Shown in pieces: positions 54,490 to 63,374 of a stretch of 64,000 nucleotides of DNA; the first letter of the stretch is position 1; each line of letters opens with the position of its first letter. The position numbers were made by a program, and so were the translations under genes. Location of the stretch: the NCBI RefSeq assembly GCF_031454135.1, contig NZ_JAVDQF010000001.1, forward strand, positions 2,170,001-2,234,000. Direction: 5' to 3'. The notes below the pieces were generated by a model. It was given only the letters and a program-made list of their open reading frames with translations, did no database searches and was not told the DNA's origin. The DNA is from Arthrobacter russicus (lineage in GTDB: Bacteria > Actinomycetota > Actinomycetes > Actinomycetales > Micrococcaceae).

Positions 54490-55230
54490 ATGCCTTCCAA
54501 TGCCAGCCGCCGGACCTTGCTGATCTGGGCGACCCTACTCTTCATCGTCGGCCTCTGCGGTTTCTTCCTGCTCTGGAACATGGTCGATCGCGGCACTGGC
54601 CTGGTTGCCGTTGACCAACCCTTGCTCTCCTGGTTGCTCGGCGAGCGGATTCCGCTGCTGACCGGTGTGCTCGGCGTGATCACCACGCTTGCCAACCCTT
54701 TGTGGTTCACCGTGATCGTGATCGGGCTCGCGCTGAGTTGGGGACTGCTGAAAAAGGAAGTCTGGCGGCCGATGCTTTTGGCGCTTTCGATGGGGCTGGT
54801 GGCCTTGACCAGCACCTTCGTGAAACTGGCGATCGGCCGGCCGCGGCCGCCGGCCCGGGACATGCTGTTCGGCATCAGCACTTCGTTTTCGTTCCCTTCG
54901 GGGCATGCGCTCGCCGCCGGGGTTTTTTTCATCGGCTTGGCCTACTTGCTGATCAGCCGGCGCTCCGGTGCCCGGGTCTGGGTGTTGTGGTGCTCAGTGG
55001 CCGTGCTGGGCGCCTTCTCGGTGTCCTACAGCCGGCTCTACCTGGGCCATCATTGGTTGACCGATGTGCTGGCCGGACTGTCCTTGTCGTTGTCGATCGT
55101 GGCCCTGCTGCTGGCCGCCGATGCGTTCAAGCCGAGGCGAGCTGGTGTGCCGTCTCCAGGATCATCCACGCCTGAAGCTGCGTCGACAGCCCGACTGCAG
55201 CCCCCGGGGGATACGCCTGCTCCGCGCTGA
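54490..55230 (+). CDS. PAP2-family membrane phosphatase
   Basis: 246 residues, about six membrane helices. The three phosphatase motifs are present: KLAIGRPRP, FPSGHALA and SRLYLGHHWLTDV. Substrates of this class are lipid phosphates such as undecaprenyl pyrophosphate or phosphatidic acid. The last ~35 residues (from about KPRRAGVPSPG) are polar and overlap the 3' end of the convergent GH76 gene by about 104 bases, so they may be a recent extension past the ancestral stop. Confidence 0.9.
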   Translation: MPSNASRRTLLIWATLLFIVGLCGFFLLWNMVDRGTGLVAVDQPLLSWLLGERIPLLTGVLGVITTLANPLWFTVIVIGLALSWGLLKKEVWRPMLLALSMGLVALTSTFVKLAIGRPRPPARDMLFGISTSFSFPSGHALAAGVFFIGLAYLLISRRSGARVWVLWCSVAVLGAFSVSYSRLYLGHHWLTDVLAGLSLSLSIVALLLAADAFKPRRAGVPSPGSSTPEAASTARLQPPGDTPAPR

Positions 55231-56203
55231 GGCCGAGCTCTTTGCTGAACACGCCGTCTGCCGACCGGGTGGCCCAGACCGCCTCGGCGGTTCCGAAGAC
55301 CATCCGGCGGGCTGCTTCCCGGGTTTCGTCGGGCAGCTGCGCATTCCGGGCCGCAACGCCCAAATACCGGATCAGGATCCCGGTGAACAGTCCACTGTCG
55401 CCTTCGCCGTGCAGCAGGACCGCGCCGCCGTGCTCGCCGCGGCTCAGCTCGCGCTCGACGCCGTCGATCAGCTGGACGGCGCGGGCGAGGTTGAGTGCGC
55501 TCGGCAGCGCGCAGAATGCGCCGAGCACCGGGCCCTGGTTGTAGGTCCAGACGGTTTCCTCGCGCTCGGGCCCGGTGGGCCGCAAGTGGATTCCGTCGAT
55601 GTACAACTGCTTTTCGGCATCCCAGAGGTTGCCGTCCAACCAATCCAGAATGTGTTGCGCCTGCTCGGCTTCCCCGTCGCGGGCGAAGTACAGTGCCGCG
55701 GGGCCGTTGACCGGGGTGTTTTTGAAATCGCGTTTTTTGGACCAGAACAGGCCGCCGCCCAAGTCGTCGGTGAAGGCTTTGCGCAGTTGCCGGCCCAGTA
55801 CCCGGCGCGCCGACCGGGCACCGGGAAAGGCCCGGCCCAAGGCTTGTTCGGAGAGGGTCTGCCCCCGGCCGACAGCCAGTGCGAGCCAGGCCATGTCGTC
55901 GTAGAAGCTGTTCACCAGGATCAGGAAATTGCGCAACCGGATGCCGCGGAGCAGCGCGCGGGCCAGGCCCAGATCCACCGGTTCGCGGTGCTGGTTCCGG
56001 CGCCAGGCGGCGTCGACCAGGCAGTCCAGGTAGTGCGCCTGCCACCAATAGTGCCACTCGGTCTTCTTCGCCGGGGCGGTGGAGATCTTGGCCAGCCAGG
56101 TGCCGGGAAGGCCGAACGGCCGGCGGCCGAACCGGGTGTTGACCGCGGTCTCAGCCACCGTCGCCCGTTGTGCCCATGCATCAGCCGTGGTTTCCGCGCT
56201 CAT
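55127..56203 (-). CDS. Glycoside hydrolase family 76 (alpha-1,6-mannanase-like), cytoplasmic
   Basis: 358 residues. (alpha/alpha)6-barrel type with the catalytic double Asp in SFYDDMAWLALA and the region WTYNQGPVLGAFCAL that follows in GH76. No signal peptide, so it acts inside the cell or is not exported by Sec. The family cuts alpha-1,6-mannose chains. A role in turnover of cell-envelope mannan glycolipids is a guess from the host type. Its 3' end is overlapped by the PAP2 gene. Confidence 0.85.
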   Translation of the reverse strand: MSAETTADAWAQRATVAETAVNTRFGRRPFGLPGTWLAKISTAPAKKTEWHYWWQAHYLDCLVDAAWRRNQHREPVDLGLARALLRGIRLRNFLILVNSFYDDMAWLALAVGRGQTLSEQALGRAFPGARSARRVLGRQLRKAFTDDLGGGLFWSKKRDFKNTPVNGPAALYFARDGEAEQAQHILDWLDGNLWDAEKQLYIDGIHLRPTGPEREETVWTYNQGPVLGAFCALPSALNLARAVQLIDGVERELSRGEHGGAVLLHGEGDSGLFTGILIRYLGVAARNAQLPDETREAARRMVFGTAEAVWATRSADGVFSKELGLSAEQAYPPGAAVGLSTQLQAWMILETAHQLASA

Positions 56204-56275
56204 ACGGACACTCTAAGCCCCGGCAGGGTCGATTTCAGTTAGGATGCATTAACGGAACTCGACGAGGAGAAGAAC

Positions 56276-57064
56276 GTGGAACTGAAGAACGCCACTGCAT
56301 TGATCACCGGCGGCGCGTCCGGGCTGGGTGCCGCTACCGCTCGCCGTCTGCACGCCCGTGGCGCGGCGGTCGTGATCGTCGACCTGCCCGGTTCGAACGG
56401 CGCGGATTTCGCCGCGGAACTCGATGCCGCCCGCCCCGGGAGCGCCGTTTTCGCAGCTGCCGACGTCACCGATGAAACCCAAGTCCAAGCCGCCGTCGAT
56501 GCGGCCGTGGCGATCGCTCCGTTGCGTGTCGTGGTCAACTGCGCCGGGATCGGCACACCTGGAAAAGTCCTGGGCAAAGAAGGCGTATTGCCGCTGGCGG
56601 CGTTCAACCGGGTGATCCAGGTGAACCTGGTCGGCACCTTCAATGTGCTGCGCTTGGCCGCCGCTGCGATGGCGGAGAGCGAGCCGGTGCTGGGCGAGTT
56701 CGATACCGCCGAACGCGGCGTGATCGTCAACACTGCCTCGGTGGCAGCCTTCGACGGGCAGATCGGGCAGCCGGCGTATTCGGCCTCGAAGGGTGCGGTT
56801 GCCGCGATGACCCTGCCGCTGGCCCGGGAATTCGCCCGTTCGCTGATCCGGGTGATGACTATCGCCCCCGGGATTTTCGGCACTCCGATGGTGGCCGGGC
56901 TGCCGCAGGCCGCGCAGGATTCGCTCGCGCAGCAGATTCCGCACCCCTCGCGTTTGGGCCAGCCGGACGAGTACGCGGCACTCGTGGAGCACATCGTGGC
57001 CAATGCGATGCTCAACGGCGAGACCATCCGGCTCGACGGTGCGATCCGGATGCAGCCCAAATGA
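56276..57064 (+). CDS. Short-chain dehydrogenase, 3-hydroxyacyl-CoA dehydrogenase type 2-like
   Basis: 262 residues. NAD-binding [14 protein letters not shown], acidic residue after beta-2 (IVDLPGS), NCAGIG, catalytic Ser in [14 protein letters not shown] (Tyr and Lys) and [11 protein letters not shown]. It resembles HSD17B10-type enzymes that oxidise 3-hydroxyacyl-CoA (short or branched chain). It is cotranscribed with an acyl-CoA dehydrogenase by ATGA overlap, supporting a beta-oxidation or branched amino-acid role. GTG start at 56276 with GAGGAGAAG ahead. Confidence 0.9.
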   Translation: MELKNATALITGGASGLGAATARRLHARGAAVVIVDLPGSNGADFAAELDAARPGSAVFAAADVTDETQVQAAVDAAVAIAPLRVVVNCAGIGTPGKVLGKEGVLPLAAFNRVIQVNLVGTFNVLRLAAAAMAESEPVLGEFDTAERGVIVNTASVAAFDGQIGQPAYSASKGAVAAMTLPLAREFARSLIRVMTIAPGIFGTPMVAGLPQAAQDSLAQQIPHPSRLGQPDEYAALVEHIVANAMLNGETIRLDGAIRMQPK

Positions 57065-58236
57065 TCCCAGGCCATGCCGAGCCCGTGCTCGGCTTGCCCG
57101 AGGTGGACTTCTACCAGTTCGAATCCGGACTGACCGGCTTCGAGAAGCAGAAGCTGGTGCAACTGCGGAACTTCCTCGCCGAACATGTCACCCCGTATTG
57201 CGTCCAATGGTGGAACGACGCCGAATTCCCGGCGCATATCCTGCCGGAACTGGCCAAGCTGGGGCTTTCCACCGCGATCCAGCAGGGCTACAGCCCGCTG
57301 TTCGCCGGATTGGTCATCGCCGAGATCACCAAGGTGGACACTTCGTTGGCCACGTTCTTCCTGGTGCACCACGACTTGTTCGTGGAGTCGCTGTATTTGT
57401 TCGGCAATGACGAGCAGCGTTCGCGTTATCTGGCCGATGCCCTGGCGCTGCGCAGCACTGGAGCCTTTGCGCTCACCGAGCCGGAGCACGGCTCCGACGT
57501 GGCCGGCGGGATGACGACGACAGCCCGCCGGGACGGCGAGGAGTGGGTGCTCAACGGCACCAAGCGTTGGATCGGCAATGGGACATTTTGCGATCACATG
57601 CTGATCTGGGCTCGGGACACCGAAGACGGTGCCATGCGCGGGTTCATCCTGAATGCGGAATTGCCGGGGGTCAGCCGGCAGAAAATCGAACACAAAACCG
57701 CGCTGCGCACGGTACAGAACGCGGATATCCGGCTCGACGGCGTCCGGGTTTCCGAAGCGGACCGGTTCCAGGGCATCGATTCGTTCAAAGACACCAATGT
57801 GCTGTTGCAAGGCTCCCGGGTGATGGTGTCCTGGCAGGCCGTCGGCCAGCAACTCGGCGCCTTCGAGATCGCCCGGCAGTATGCGGTGGAACGGATGCAG
57901 TTCGGCCGCCCGATCGCATCCTTCCAACTGGTCCAGGCGCAGCTGGTGAAGATGCTCGGCAACGCCATGGCCTCATTGGCCATGATGGCGCAGCTGACCT
58001 CCTTGCCGCAGATGGGCATGGACCAGGTGGCGTTGGCGAAGGCCTTCACCACCGAGCGGATGCGCGAAACCGTTGCCGCCGGACGCTCGATCCTGGGCGG
58101 CAACGGAATCGTCACCGACTACCGGATGGCCAAGTGCTTCGCGGACGCCGAGGCGATTTACACCTATGAAGGTTCGCACGAAATCAATACGCTCATTGTG
58201 GGGCGGTCGATCACCGGGGTCTCGGCGATCGTTTGA
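57061..58236 (+). CDS. Acyl-CoA dehydrogenase (glutaryl-CoA dehydrogenase-like)
   Basis: 391 residues. FAD/substrate motifs [29 protein letters not shown] and the catalytic Glu in [15 protein letters not shown], in the position used by glutaryl-, isovaleryl- and short-chain enzymes. It introduces a trans double bond into an acyl-CoA. Together with the upstream SDR it covers steps one and three of a beta-oxidation cycle; no hydratase or thiolase is next to them. Confidence 0.9.
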   Translation: MIPGHAEPVLGLPEVDFYQFESGLTGFEKQKLVQLRNFLAEHVTPYCVQWWNDAEFPAHILPELAKLGLSTAIQQGYSPLFAGLVIAEITKVDTSLATFFLVHHDLFVESLYLFGNDEQRSRYLADALALRSTGAFALTEPEHGSDVAGGMTTTARRDGEEWVLNGTKRWIGNGTFCDHMLIWARDTEDGAMRGFILNAELPGVSRQKIEHKTALRTVQNADIRLDGVRVSEADRFQGIDSFKDTNVLLQGSRVMVSWQAVGQQLGAFEIARQYAVERMQFGRPIASFQLVQAQLVKMLGNAMASLAMMAQLTSLPQMGMDQVALAKAFTTERMRETVAAGRSILGGNGIVTDYRMAKCFADAEAIYTYEGSHEINTLIVGRSITGVSAIV

Positions 58237-58283
58237 GCGATCCCCGTAGCTGGAATCGCGGCCGCCATTGCACTGCGCAGTTG

Positions 58284-58317
58284 AGATTCTTGGGCAGCCC
58301 AGATTCTTGGGCGGCTC
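58284..58317. repeat. Two 17-bp tandem repeats in the gap after the acyl-CoA dehydrogenase gene
   Basis: AGATTCTTGGGCAGCCC (58284-58300) and AGATTCTTGGGCGGCTC (58301-58317) differ at two positions. It sits between convergent genes and touches the stop of the DUF1684 gene. Confidence 0.8.
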
Positions 58318-59101
58318 AGAGCAGCTTTTCGCCCGCCGCGATCCGGACCGGAAGGGTGTTTTCCGGAACCGGTTGCGGGCAGGTTCCGAACGCACTGAAG
58401 CCGCTGGGCCAGTTGAGCGAAAAGTTGAAGTCGAGCAGCACTTCGCTGTCGGCGTCGGGGGCCTCGGTGCTCAAGAACCGCCAACCGGCGGTTTCGGCGC
58501 CGTTGCTGGCGTCCCGGAAATTCAGCAGCAGGCCGCTGCCGTTCTTTTGCGCCAGCAAGGTCTGCCGTTGCCCGTCGAGTTCGAAGACCACCTCGCCGAT
58601 GAACGACGCCCTGCCGGGCACCCGAGGATTCGCGGTGGCGATGTCGCGTTCTTGGGCCTCCGGGAACCGGTGGAATTGGCCGGTCAGCGCGAATTCCGAG
58701 CCGTAATCGAAAACCGGGACTCCGTTGAATCCCTGCAGGGCCGGAGCCTGGGCATCCCGGGTGCGGATCGCATAGGCCCCGCCGCGCATCGCCAGTTCCA
58801 GCAATACGGTTCCGGAACGGAGCCAGTTGAGTGATTCGTCTTCGGCCAGCCGGGCTTCGATGGTTCCGTCCACGGCCTGGTTCTGATTGGCACTGCCGCC
58901 CCGGACCAGAAGCAGCCCGTCGGCGGCTGCCGCGCTCACCCGGGCCACGCCGTCGGCCGCGCTCCACCGGCCGGGAAGCCCGTCGAGCGGCCCCGGTTCG
59001 CCGGGCAGCCATTGCAACGAGGTGAGGCTGAGCCAGCCGTGCGGCGTAGGCAAGCTACGGTTGCGTTCGGCACGGAAATCTTCCCAGGACTGAGCGGTCA
59101 T
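58316..59101 (-). CDS. DUF1684 protein
   Basis: 261 residues. N-terminal SWEDFRAERNRSLPTPHGWLSL is the hallmark W..FR..R...L..P.GWL. C-terminal FNFSLNWPSGFSAFGTCPQPVPENTLPVRIAAGE is the second conserved block with a Cys. Function unknown; the family occurs in bacteria and archaea and is often single. No signal peptide. It is divergent from the ArsR gene, so the ArsR operator may also touch its promoter. Confidence 0.82.
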   Translation of the reverse strand: MTAQSWEDFRAERNRSLPTPHGWLSLTSLQWLPGEPGPLDGLPGRWSAADGVARVSAAAADGLLLVRGGSANQNQAVDGTIEARLAEDESLNWLRSGTVLLELAMRGGAYAIRTRDAQAPALQGFNGVPVFDYGSEFALTGQFHRFPEAQERDIATANPRVPGRASFIGEVVFELDGQRQTLLAQKNGSGLLLNFRDASNGAETAGWRFLSTEAPDADSEVLLDFNFSLNWPSGFSAFGTCPQPVPENTLPVRIAAGEKLL

Positions 59102-59150
59102 GTTCAGCGCAACCGCGATGCGCCGGGAGCTATTCCTATATATTATTGAC

Positions 59151-59162
59151 GCTTATATAAGC
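59151..59162. promoter_or_regulatory. Candidate ArsR-type operator
   Basis: GCTTATATAAGC is a perfect 12-base palindrome inside an AT-rich stretch (TATATTATTGACGC...) that also offers a TTGACG -35-like word. It lies 18 bases before the ArsR-type gene. Confidence 0.5.
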
Positions 59163-59180
59163 TCCAAGTAAATTTAAGTG

Positions 59181-59522
59181 ATGCAAGATGCTTTCGATGT
59201 TTTGGCCGATCCGCAGCGACGGCGGATCGTCGATCTGCTCCGGGCCTCGCCGCGAACCGCGGGCGAGCTCGGGGCCAAACTGGAGTTGAGCCAGCCGGGC
59301 ACCTCGCGCCACCTCCGGATCCTGCGTGAAGCGGGGTTCGTCGAATCGAGGCCCCGGGCGCAACAGCGGATCTATTCGCTCAAACCCGAGCGGTTCGACG
59401 AGCTGGCCGACTGGCTCTCCGGCATCCGGGCGCTATGGAGCGGGCAGCTGGATGCGTTGGGCGAATTCCTGGAGGCAACAGCCGGGCCGGCGGCCACCGA
59501 CACCAAGGCGAAGCGGCGATGA
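59181..59522 (+). CDS. ArsR-family transcriptional regulator
   Basis: 113 residues, winged helix: DVLADPQRRRIVDLLRASPRTAGELGAKLELSQPGTSRHLRILREAGFV is the canonical ArsR helix-turn-helix. No metal-binding Cys, so it is a non-metal type. Translationally coupled to an SRPBCC protein (ATGA overlap), the usual partner of this subgroup. There is no Shine-Dalgarno sequence before the ATG; leaderless translation is possible. Confidence 0.9.
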   Translation: MQDAFDVLADPQRRRIVDLLRASPRTAGELGAKLELSQPGTSRHLRILREAGFVESRPRAQQRIYSLKPERFDELADWLSGIRALWSGQLDALGEFLEATAGPAATDTKAKRR

Positions 59523-60073
59523 TGGACGAGAAATTGGGCACTTTGGAAATCGCCGACGACGGAACCGCGGTGCTGCGCTACCTGCGGCACTATCCGCATC
59601 CGGTGGCTGCCGTGTGGCGGGCGCTGACTGATCCGGAGCAGACCAAGCTCTGGTGGGCGCAAGCCAGGGGCGAGCTGGTCCCCGGCGGGCGATGGGACCT
59701 GCGCTGGCTCAATACCCCGCCGGGCGAAGCGCCGATGGATTGGTGGACCGGCTCGGTGGTCGAGCTGCAGCCGGAGCAATTGTTCGTGGTGCAGAACAGC
59801 GCGCACGGGCTATTGCGCTGGGAATTGCGACCGGTGCCAGGCGCCGGGCGCGACGGCGGCGAAGGCACCGAATTGCGGTTCAGTTGCAGCTTGGCGGTTC
59901 CGGAGCTGGCGAGGGTCGATCTGTCCAGCAATCTGGCTGGCTGGCACGTCCACCTGGACCACCTGGCCTCGGTGCTCGACGGCGGCAGCATCGATTGGGC
60001 GAATTGGTACCGGCTGCATTTGCCGGCTTGGGCCGCGCTCAAGCCGCGGTACGACGATGCGGGCGCTGTCTAG
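59519..60073 (+). CDS. SRPBCC (AHSA1-like) domain protein
   Basis: 184 residues. VLRYLRHYPHPVAAVWRALTDPEQTKLWW is the N-terminal SRPBCC/AHSA1 signature, and LSSNLAGWHVHLDHLASVLDG is near the C-terminus. The ArsR-SRPBCC pair is common in actinobacteria; the protein probably binds a hydrophobic ligand. Start at 59519 (or 59522), overlapping the ArsR stop. Confidence 0.88.
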   Translation: MMDEKLGTLEIADDGTAVLRYLRHYPHPVAAVWRALTDPEQTKLWWAQARGELVPGGRWDLRWLNTPPGEAPMDWWTGSVVELQPEQLFVVQNSAHGLLRWELRPVPGAGRDGGEGTELRFSCSLAVPELARVDLSSNLAGWHVHLDHLASVLDGGSIDWANWYRLHLPAWAALKPRYDDAGAV

Positions 60074-60271
60074 GTCCTCCAGGAGCGGATGGAGATCAGC
60101 ATCTTTGCCGGATTGCACAGCGGATTCGGTCTTCGAGATCGACGCCATGCCCCTTGAGTGCTTGCCGAAGGATTCGGCCCTGAGTTCGGCCGGTCGAATC
60201 CAGTACGGCGTGGACCAAGGGTTGGCACCAAACTCCAGATTTGGCGCATGATGCGTCCAGTTTTCGAGTGC

Positions 60272-60544
60272 CTAGCTTGTGGTCAAGTACCAGGAGGCAG
60301 TTATTCCTACCAATAATGAAAGCGAAAGAGCGGCGATCGCGACGGAGGCGATGAGTAATCCACGTGCGGATCCTGGATTCGATTTTCGGATCAGAAGTGC
60401 GGCGGCTATACCGAGTGCGCCGGTAGCGAGAGAAGCGATCGGGGCGATGAGTCCCGCGACGGAGGCGATTATGGTTCCGACGAGGAGCCAGAGAGCATTT
60501 TTCGCTTGAACTGGTTTCAATAGATCGTTTGTAGAGGTCGCCAT
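60272..60544 (-). CDS. Small two-helix membrane protein (AT-richer pair, second gene)
   Basis: 90 residues. Hydrophobic segments at about 16-52 and 64-84 with a basic loop (RKSNPGSARG) between. ATG 60544 follows AAGGGGATGAG. It lies four bases after the stop of the secreted protein gene, so they form an operon. Base composition is clearly AT-richer than the neighbours. Function unknown; it could be an immunity-like partner of the secreted protein (speculation). Confidence 0.7.
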   Translation of the reverse strand: MATSTNDLLKPVQAKNALWLLVGTIIASVAGLIAPIASLATGALGIAAALLIRKSNPGSARGLLIASVAIAALSLSLLVGITASWYLTTS

Positions 60545-60548
60545 TTTC

Positions 60549-60926
60549 TCATCCCCTTAGATATTGTTTAGCCATGTTCTCACAATACCGGGACCATTGA
60601 CAGTCATTCCCATTTCTTTGTTCAAGGAGATCGAAGATCCCTTGTAGATCAAGCTTCCGTAAAACTTCGTGATGCAGTTGCCAAGACCATTCGCGATCCA
60701 CTTCGAGCTTTGCCAGGATCTGACGCTGCGATTCAAAAGACAGATCATCGAACTTTCCAACGACTTGTTGCTGGATATCCGAGTTGAGCCCGAACGGCGT
60801 CATTTGCTGGTTGAACTCGGCTACGAGGTCGACCGTTGGTGCGGTGGCCGATGCCGGGTTGACTCCTGCGCCAAGAAGGAGCCCAAAGGCGGTGATAAGA
60901 ATTGGGATGTTTGTCAGGAATTTCAC
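60549..60926 (-). CDS. Small secreted protein of unknown function (AT-richer pair, first gene)
   Basis: 125 residues from GTG 60926. Signal peptide KFLTNIPILITAFGLLLGAG ending PASA. The mature part is ~99 residues, charged, mostly helical (FDDLSFESQRQILAKLEVDREW, LHHEVLRKLDLQGIFDLLEQ), with two Cys near the end (DCQWSRYC) that may bridge. I recognise no family. The AT-richer composition and the isolated two-gene operon suggest acquisition. A longer open frame to 61001 lacks a ribosome site. Confidence 0.7.
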   Translation of the reverse strand: MKFLTNIPILITAFGLLLGAGVNPASATAPTVDLVAEFNQQMTPFGLNSDIQQQVVGKFDDLSFESQRQILAKLEVDREWSWQLHHEVLRKLDLQGIFDLLEQRNGNDCQWSRYCENMAKQYLRG

Positions 60927-61272
60927 GGATTCACTTCTCAAATCTAGTAGAAGACCATCAGAAAAAGATTCGAAGAATCTCGATAGCGACTTGTGAGTCA
61001 CAATTATTCAATATTAAATTCAGGATTTTCAATCGAGGGAGCGTTTTTCTTGGCCCGGCTTAAAGCGATTGAGAATCAATAAGCTTTACATAAATGATGA
61101 TCTTGGATAGGTTACTCAACTACATCGATCTGTTGCCGGGATAGGCAGTTTCTGGCTTTGAATACTTTGAATGTCGATGATCGGCCTTTGGGTTTCGGCC
61201 CGCCGGTCCTCGAGAACGACGTCGTTCCTTGACCGTTGCCCGGCGGTCGTCGCCACCGGCTAGGCTGTTCGG
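60927..61272. other. AT-rich intergenic region
   Basis: About 345 bases between the secreted protein gene and the next plus-strand gene, containing the promoters of both. I see an ATTGAGAATCAAT word at 61068-61080 that resembles one half of the Zur-type sites of the zinc locus, but its right half does not match. Nothing else stands out. Confidence 0.4.
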
Positions 61273-61581
61273 GTGCCTTCTTTCCGCGCGGTCTTGAAGA
61301 TCACCGGGCTCCGCCCGGGGAACAAACCCGAAGCCGTGATGGCCACTGCGCTTGCGGCAATGGGTTCCATTCACCTGGTCGAGGCGAATTCACTCGATGT
61401 GGTAGCCGGCGTTCCGGTGATCACGTTGCGCTTCCTGGTGGAGGCGAGCAGCACCGATGACGAAAACCAACGCGCTGCGGCGGCTGCGGCGGCCATGCAG
61501 TCCGCGGTCGACGAGGTGGCGGTGACCGGTCGGCTGACCACGCTGCGCCGGGAGCGCGGGAAGTGGTTGTTCGTTTCCTGA
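61273..61581 (+). CDS. Small conserved hypothetical protein
   Basis: 102 residues, GTG start. Contains FRAVLKITGLRPGNKPEAVMATALAAMGSIHLVEANSLDVVAGVPVITLRFLVEAS, with an alternating beta/alpha pattern, probably one alpha/beta domain with an Ala-rich helix. No catalytic motif recognised. Single gene, converging on the RluA-type gene. Confidence 0.65.
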   Translation: MPSFRAVLKITGLRPGNKPEAVMATALAAMGSIHLVEANSLDVVAGVPVITLRFLVEASSTDDENQRAAAAAAAMQSAVDEVAVTGRLTTLRRERGKWLFVS

Positions 61582-61627
61582 GCTTCCGGTTCCCGGAACA
61601 CCACGCCTGGGGCGTCCGGCGCCGAAA

Positions 61628-62539
61628 TCAGTGCGATTCGGCCAGGCTGAGCCGGCTGGTATAGGCCACCTCGCGGCCGCTCAGCGGATCGGTGAATTCG
61701 AGTTGCCGGGCCAGCAATTGGAGCGGTTTCGCATAGTCGTCCGGAGCTTCCTCCTGCAACACCGGGTAGAACGGATCGTTCACGATGCCCAGGCCCAGGG
61801 CGGCCATGTGCACCCGCAGCTGATGGGTTTTCCCGCTGTGCGGCTCCAGCCGGTACAGCCCGCGCTCCCCGGCCGGAGCGGACCAGGAACGCTGCAGCAC
61901 CACCCGGGTCTCGGCATTCGGGGCCCCGGGGATTTCCTGGCTCAACAGGTAGCTGCGGGATTTGAACATCCGGCTGCGCATGGTCAGCGGCAGGGACAGG
62001 TCGGGGCGTACCGGGGCCACAGCCTGATAACTTTTGCGCACTTCGCGGCGCTCGAAGAGCAGCTGGTACCTGCCCCGGGTTTTGGGGTTCACGGCGAAGA
62101 GCAGTACGCCGGCGGTCATCCGGTCCAGCCGGTGGATCGGGACCAAATCCGGCAACTCCAAGAGGATCCGCAGCCGGACCAGAGCCGATTCGGCCACGTA
62201 CCTGCCGCCCGGTGTGGTGGGCAGGAAATGCGGTTTGTCGACGACCAGCAGATCGTCGTCCTGGTGCAGCACCGACAATTCCACCGGAAGCCGGGTTTCC
62301 ACCGGCAGTTCCCGGTAGTACCAGAGGAAGGTGTGCTCGCCCAACGGCGTCCGGGGAGTGATCGGGACGCCGCCGAGGCCTTGCACCTCGCCGCGCTCGA
62401 ACCGTTCGATGATCCCTTGCGGGTCTACGTGGTCGAAGCGGTCCAGTACGTAGTCCATGGCGGTGGCCCACGGACCCGCATCGGGCAGCCGCAATCTGGT
62501 GGCGTTCACGCCATTGCGCACCGGTAGCGGGGATTCCAT
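61628..62539 (-). CDS. RluA-family RNA pseudouridine synthase
   Basis: 303 residues. Catalytic Asp in HRLDRMTAG, second conserved block PHSGKTHQLRVHMAALGLGIVNDPFYP, and LLVVDKPHFLPTTPGG before it. There is no S4 domain; the N-terminal ~85 residues carry the PRTPLGEHTFLWYYREL segment of this actinobacterial subgroup. It isomerises uridines in rRNA or tRNA; the exact target is unknown. I choose ATG 62539; the TTG at 62545 is an alternative. Confidence 0.9.
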   Translation of the reverse strand: MESPLPVRNGVNATRLRLPDAGPWATAMDYVLDRFDHVDPQGIIERFERGEVQGLGGVPITPRTPLGEHTFLWYYRELPVETRLPVELSVLHQDDDLLVVDKPHFLPTTPGGRYVAESALVRLRILLELPDLVPIHRLDRMTAGVLLFAVNPKTRGRYQLLFERREVRKSYQAVAPVRPDLSLPLTMRSRMFKSRSYLLSQEIPGAPNAETRVVLQRSWSAPAGERGLYRLEPHSGKTHQLRVHMAALGLGIVNDPFYPVLQEEAPDDYAKPLQLLARQLEFTDPLSGREVAYTSRLSLAESH

Positions 62540-62556
62540 CACCAAGCGAGTTTACC

Positions 62557-62593
62557 GGCTCGGTCCCTGCGGCTCGGTCCCTGCGGCCCGGTC
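62557..62593. repeat. Short 14-bp tandem repeat
   Basis: GGCTCGGTCCCTGC at 62557-62570 and 62571-62584, then a partial third copy GGCCCGGTC. It fills the gap between the RluA-type gene and the end of the Nei gene. Confidence 0.8.
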
Positions 62594-63374
62594 ACCAATC
62601 CCGGGGCTGGCAGCGCGGGCAGCTGAAGATGGTCCTGCCGTCGAGCTGCTCCTGCCGGATCCGGGTGCCGCAACGCCGGCAGGGCAGGTGCTCCCGGCGG
62701 TAAACCCAACTGGCGGCATCGGCGCGGGCTGCGCTGCCGGTGGTGCTGCGTTGGCTGCGTGCTTTATTGGCTTCCAGCAGTCTTTTGGCCAGGCCCAGAA
62801 TGCGCGGCAGGTCAACCGAGGCGGTGGGGCGTTCCGGGTGTGCACCGACCAGGAAGCAGAGTTCGTTCCGGTAGATATTGCCGATTCCGGCGAGGTTCCG
62901 TTGATCCAGCAGGGCGGCCCCAATGGGCCGTTGCGGATCGGCCTCGAGCCGGCGCTGCGCTTCCGCGGCATCCCAATCCGGGCCGAGCAGGTCGGGGCCG
63001 AGGAAATCCAGATCCAGCTCACCGGCCGGGAGCACCTCGAGCAATCCCAGGGAAAAGCCGACCGCGACGGCGTCGGCGACCTCCAGCACGGCCCTTGCGG
63101 TGTGTGCCGGTCGGCGCCAGGGCTCGCCGGGCCGGTAGAGCTGCCAGCTGCCTTCCATTTTCAAATGCGAATGGATCACCGTGGTCCGCCCCTCCGCGGA
63201 CGCGGTTTCGATGAGCAGATGCTTCCCCCGCGGATACGCCCGGGAGACGGTGAAGCCGCGGAGATCAACAGTTGCGAAGGCCGGTACCCGGAAATCGCTG
63301 CGCAGGATTTCCTTGCCGCGCAGCGCCGCATCCAGGGCCCGCGTCTGCCGCCAGACGGTGTCGCCCTCAGGCAC
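62592..63374 (-). CDS. nei: Fpg/Nei-family DNA glycosylase (endonuclease VIII-like)
   Basis: 260 residues. GTG start at 63374 gives the N-terminus PEGDTVWRQ after Met removal: Pro2 is the Schiff-base nucleophile and Glu3 the partner acid. The H2TH region shows LLDQRNLAGIGNIYRNELCFLVGAHP. The zinc finger C-x2-C-x16-20-C-x2-C (LPCRRCG, FSCPRCQ) has the Arg of GRTIF. The open frame extends to 63407 but the catalytic Pro fixes the start. It excises oxidised bases and cuts the backbone. It overlaps lhr by eight bases, a common actinobacterial pair. Confidence 0.95.
   Translation of the reverse strand: MPEGDTVWRQTRALDAALRGKEILRSDFRVPAFATVDLRGFTVSRAYPRGKHLLIETASAEGRTTVIHSHLKMEGSWQLYRPGEPWRRPAHTARAVLEVADAVAVGFSLGLLEVLPAGELDLDFLGPDLLGPDWDAAEAQRRLEADPQRPIGAALLDQRNLAGIGNIYRNELCFLVGAHPERPTASVDLPRILGLAKRLLEANKARSQRSTTGSAARADAASWVYRREHLPCRRCGTRIRQEQLDGRTIFSCPRCQPRDW

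Noticed and set aside
61068-61080. Third Zur-type site (ATTGAGAATCAAT)
   Set aside because: Left half matches but the right half and spacing do not, and the neighbouring genes have no zinc link.
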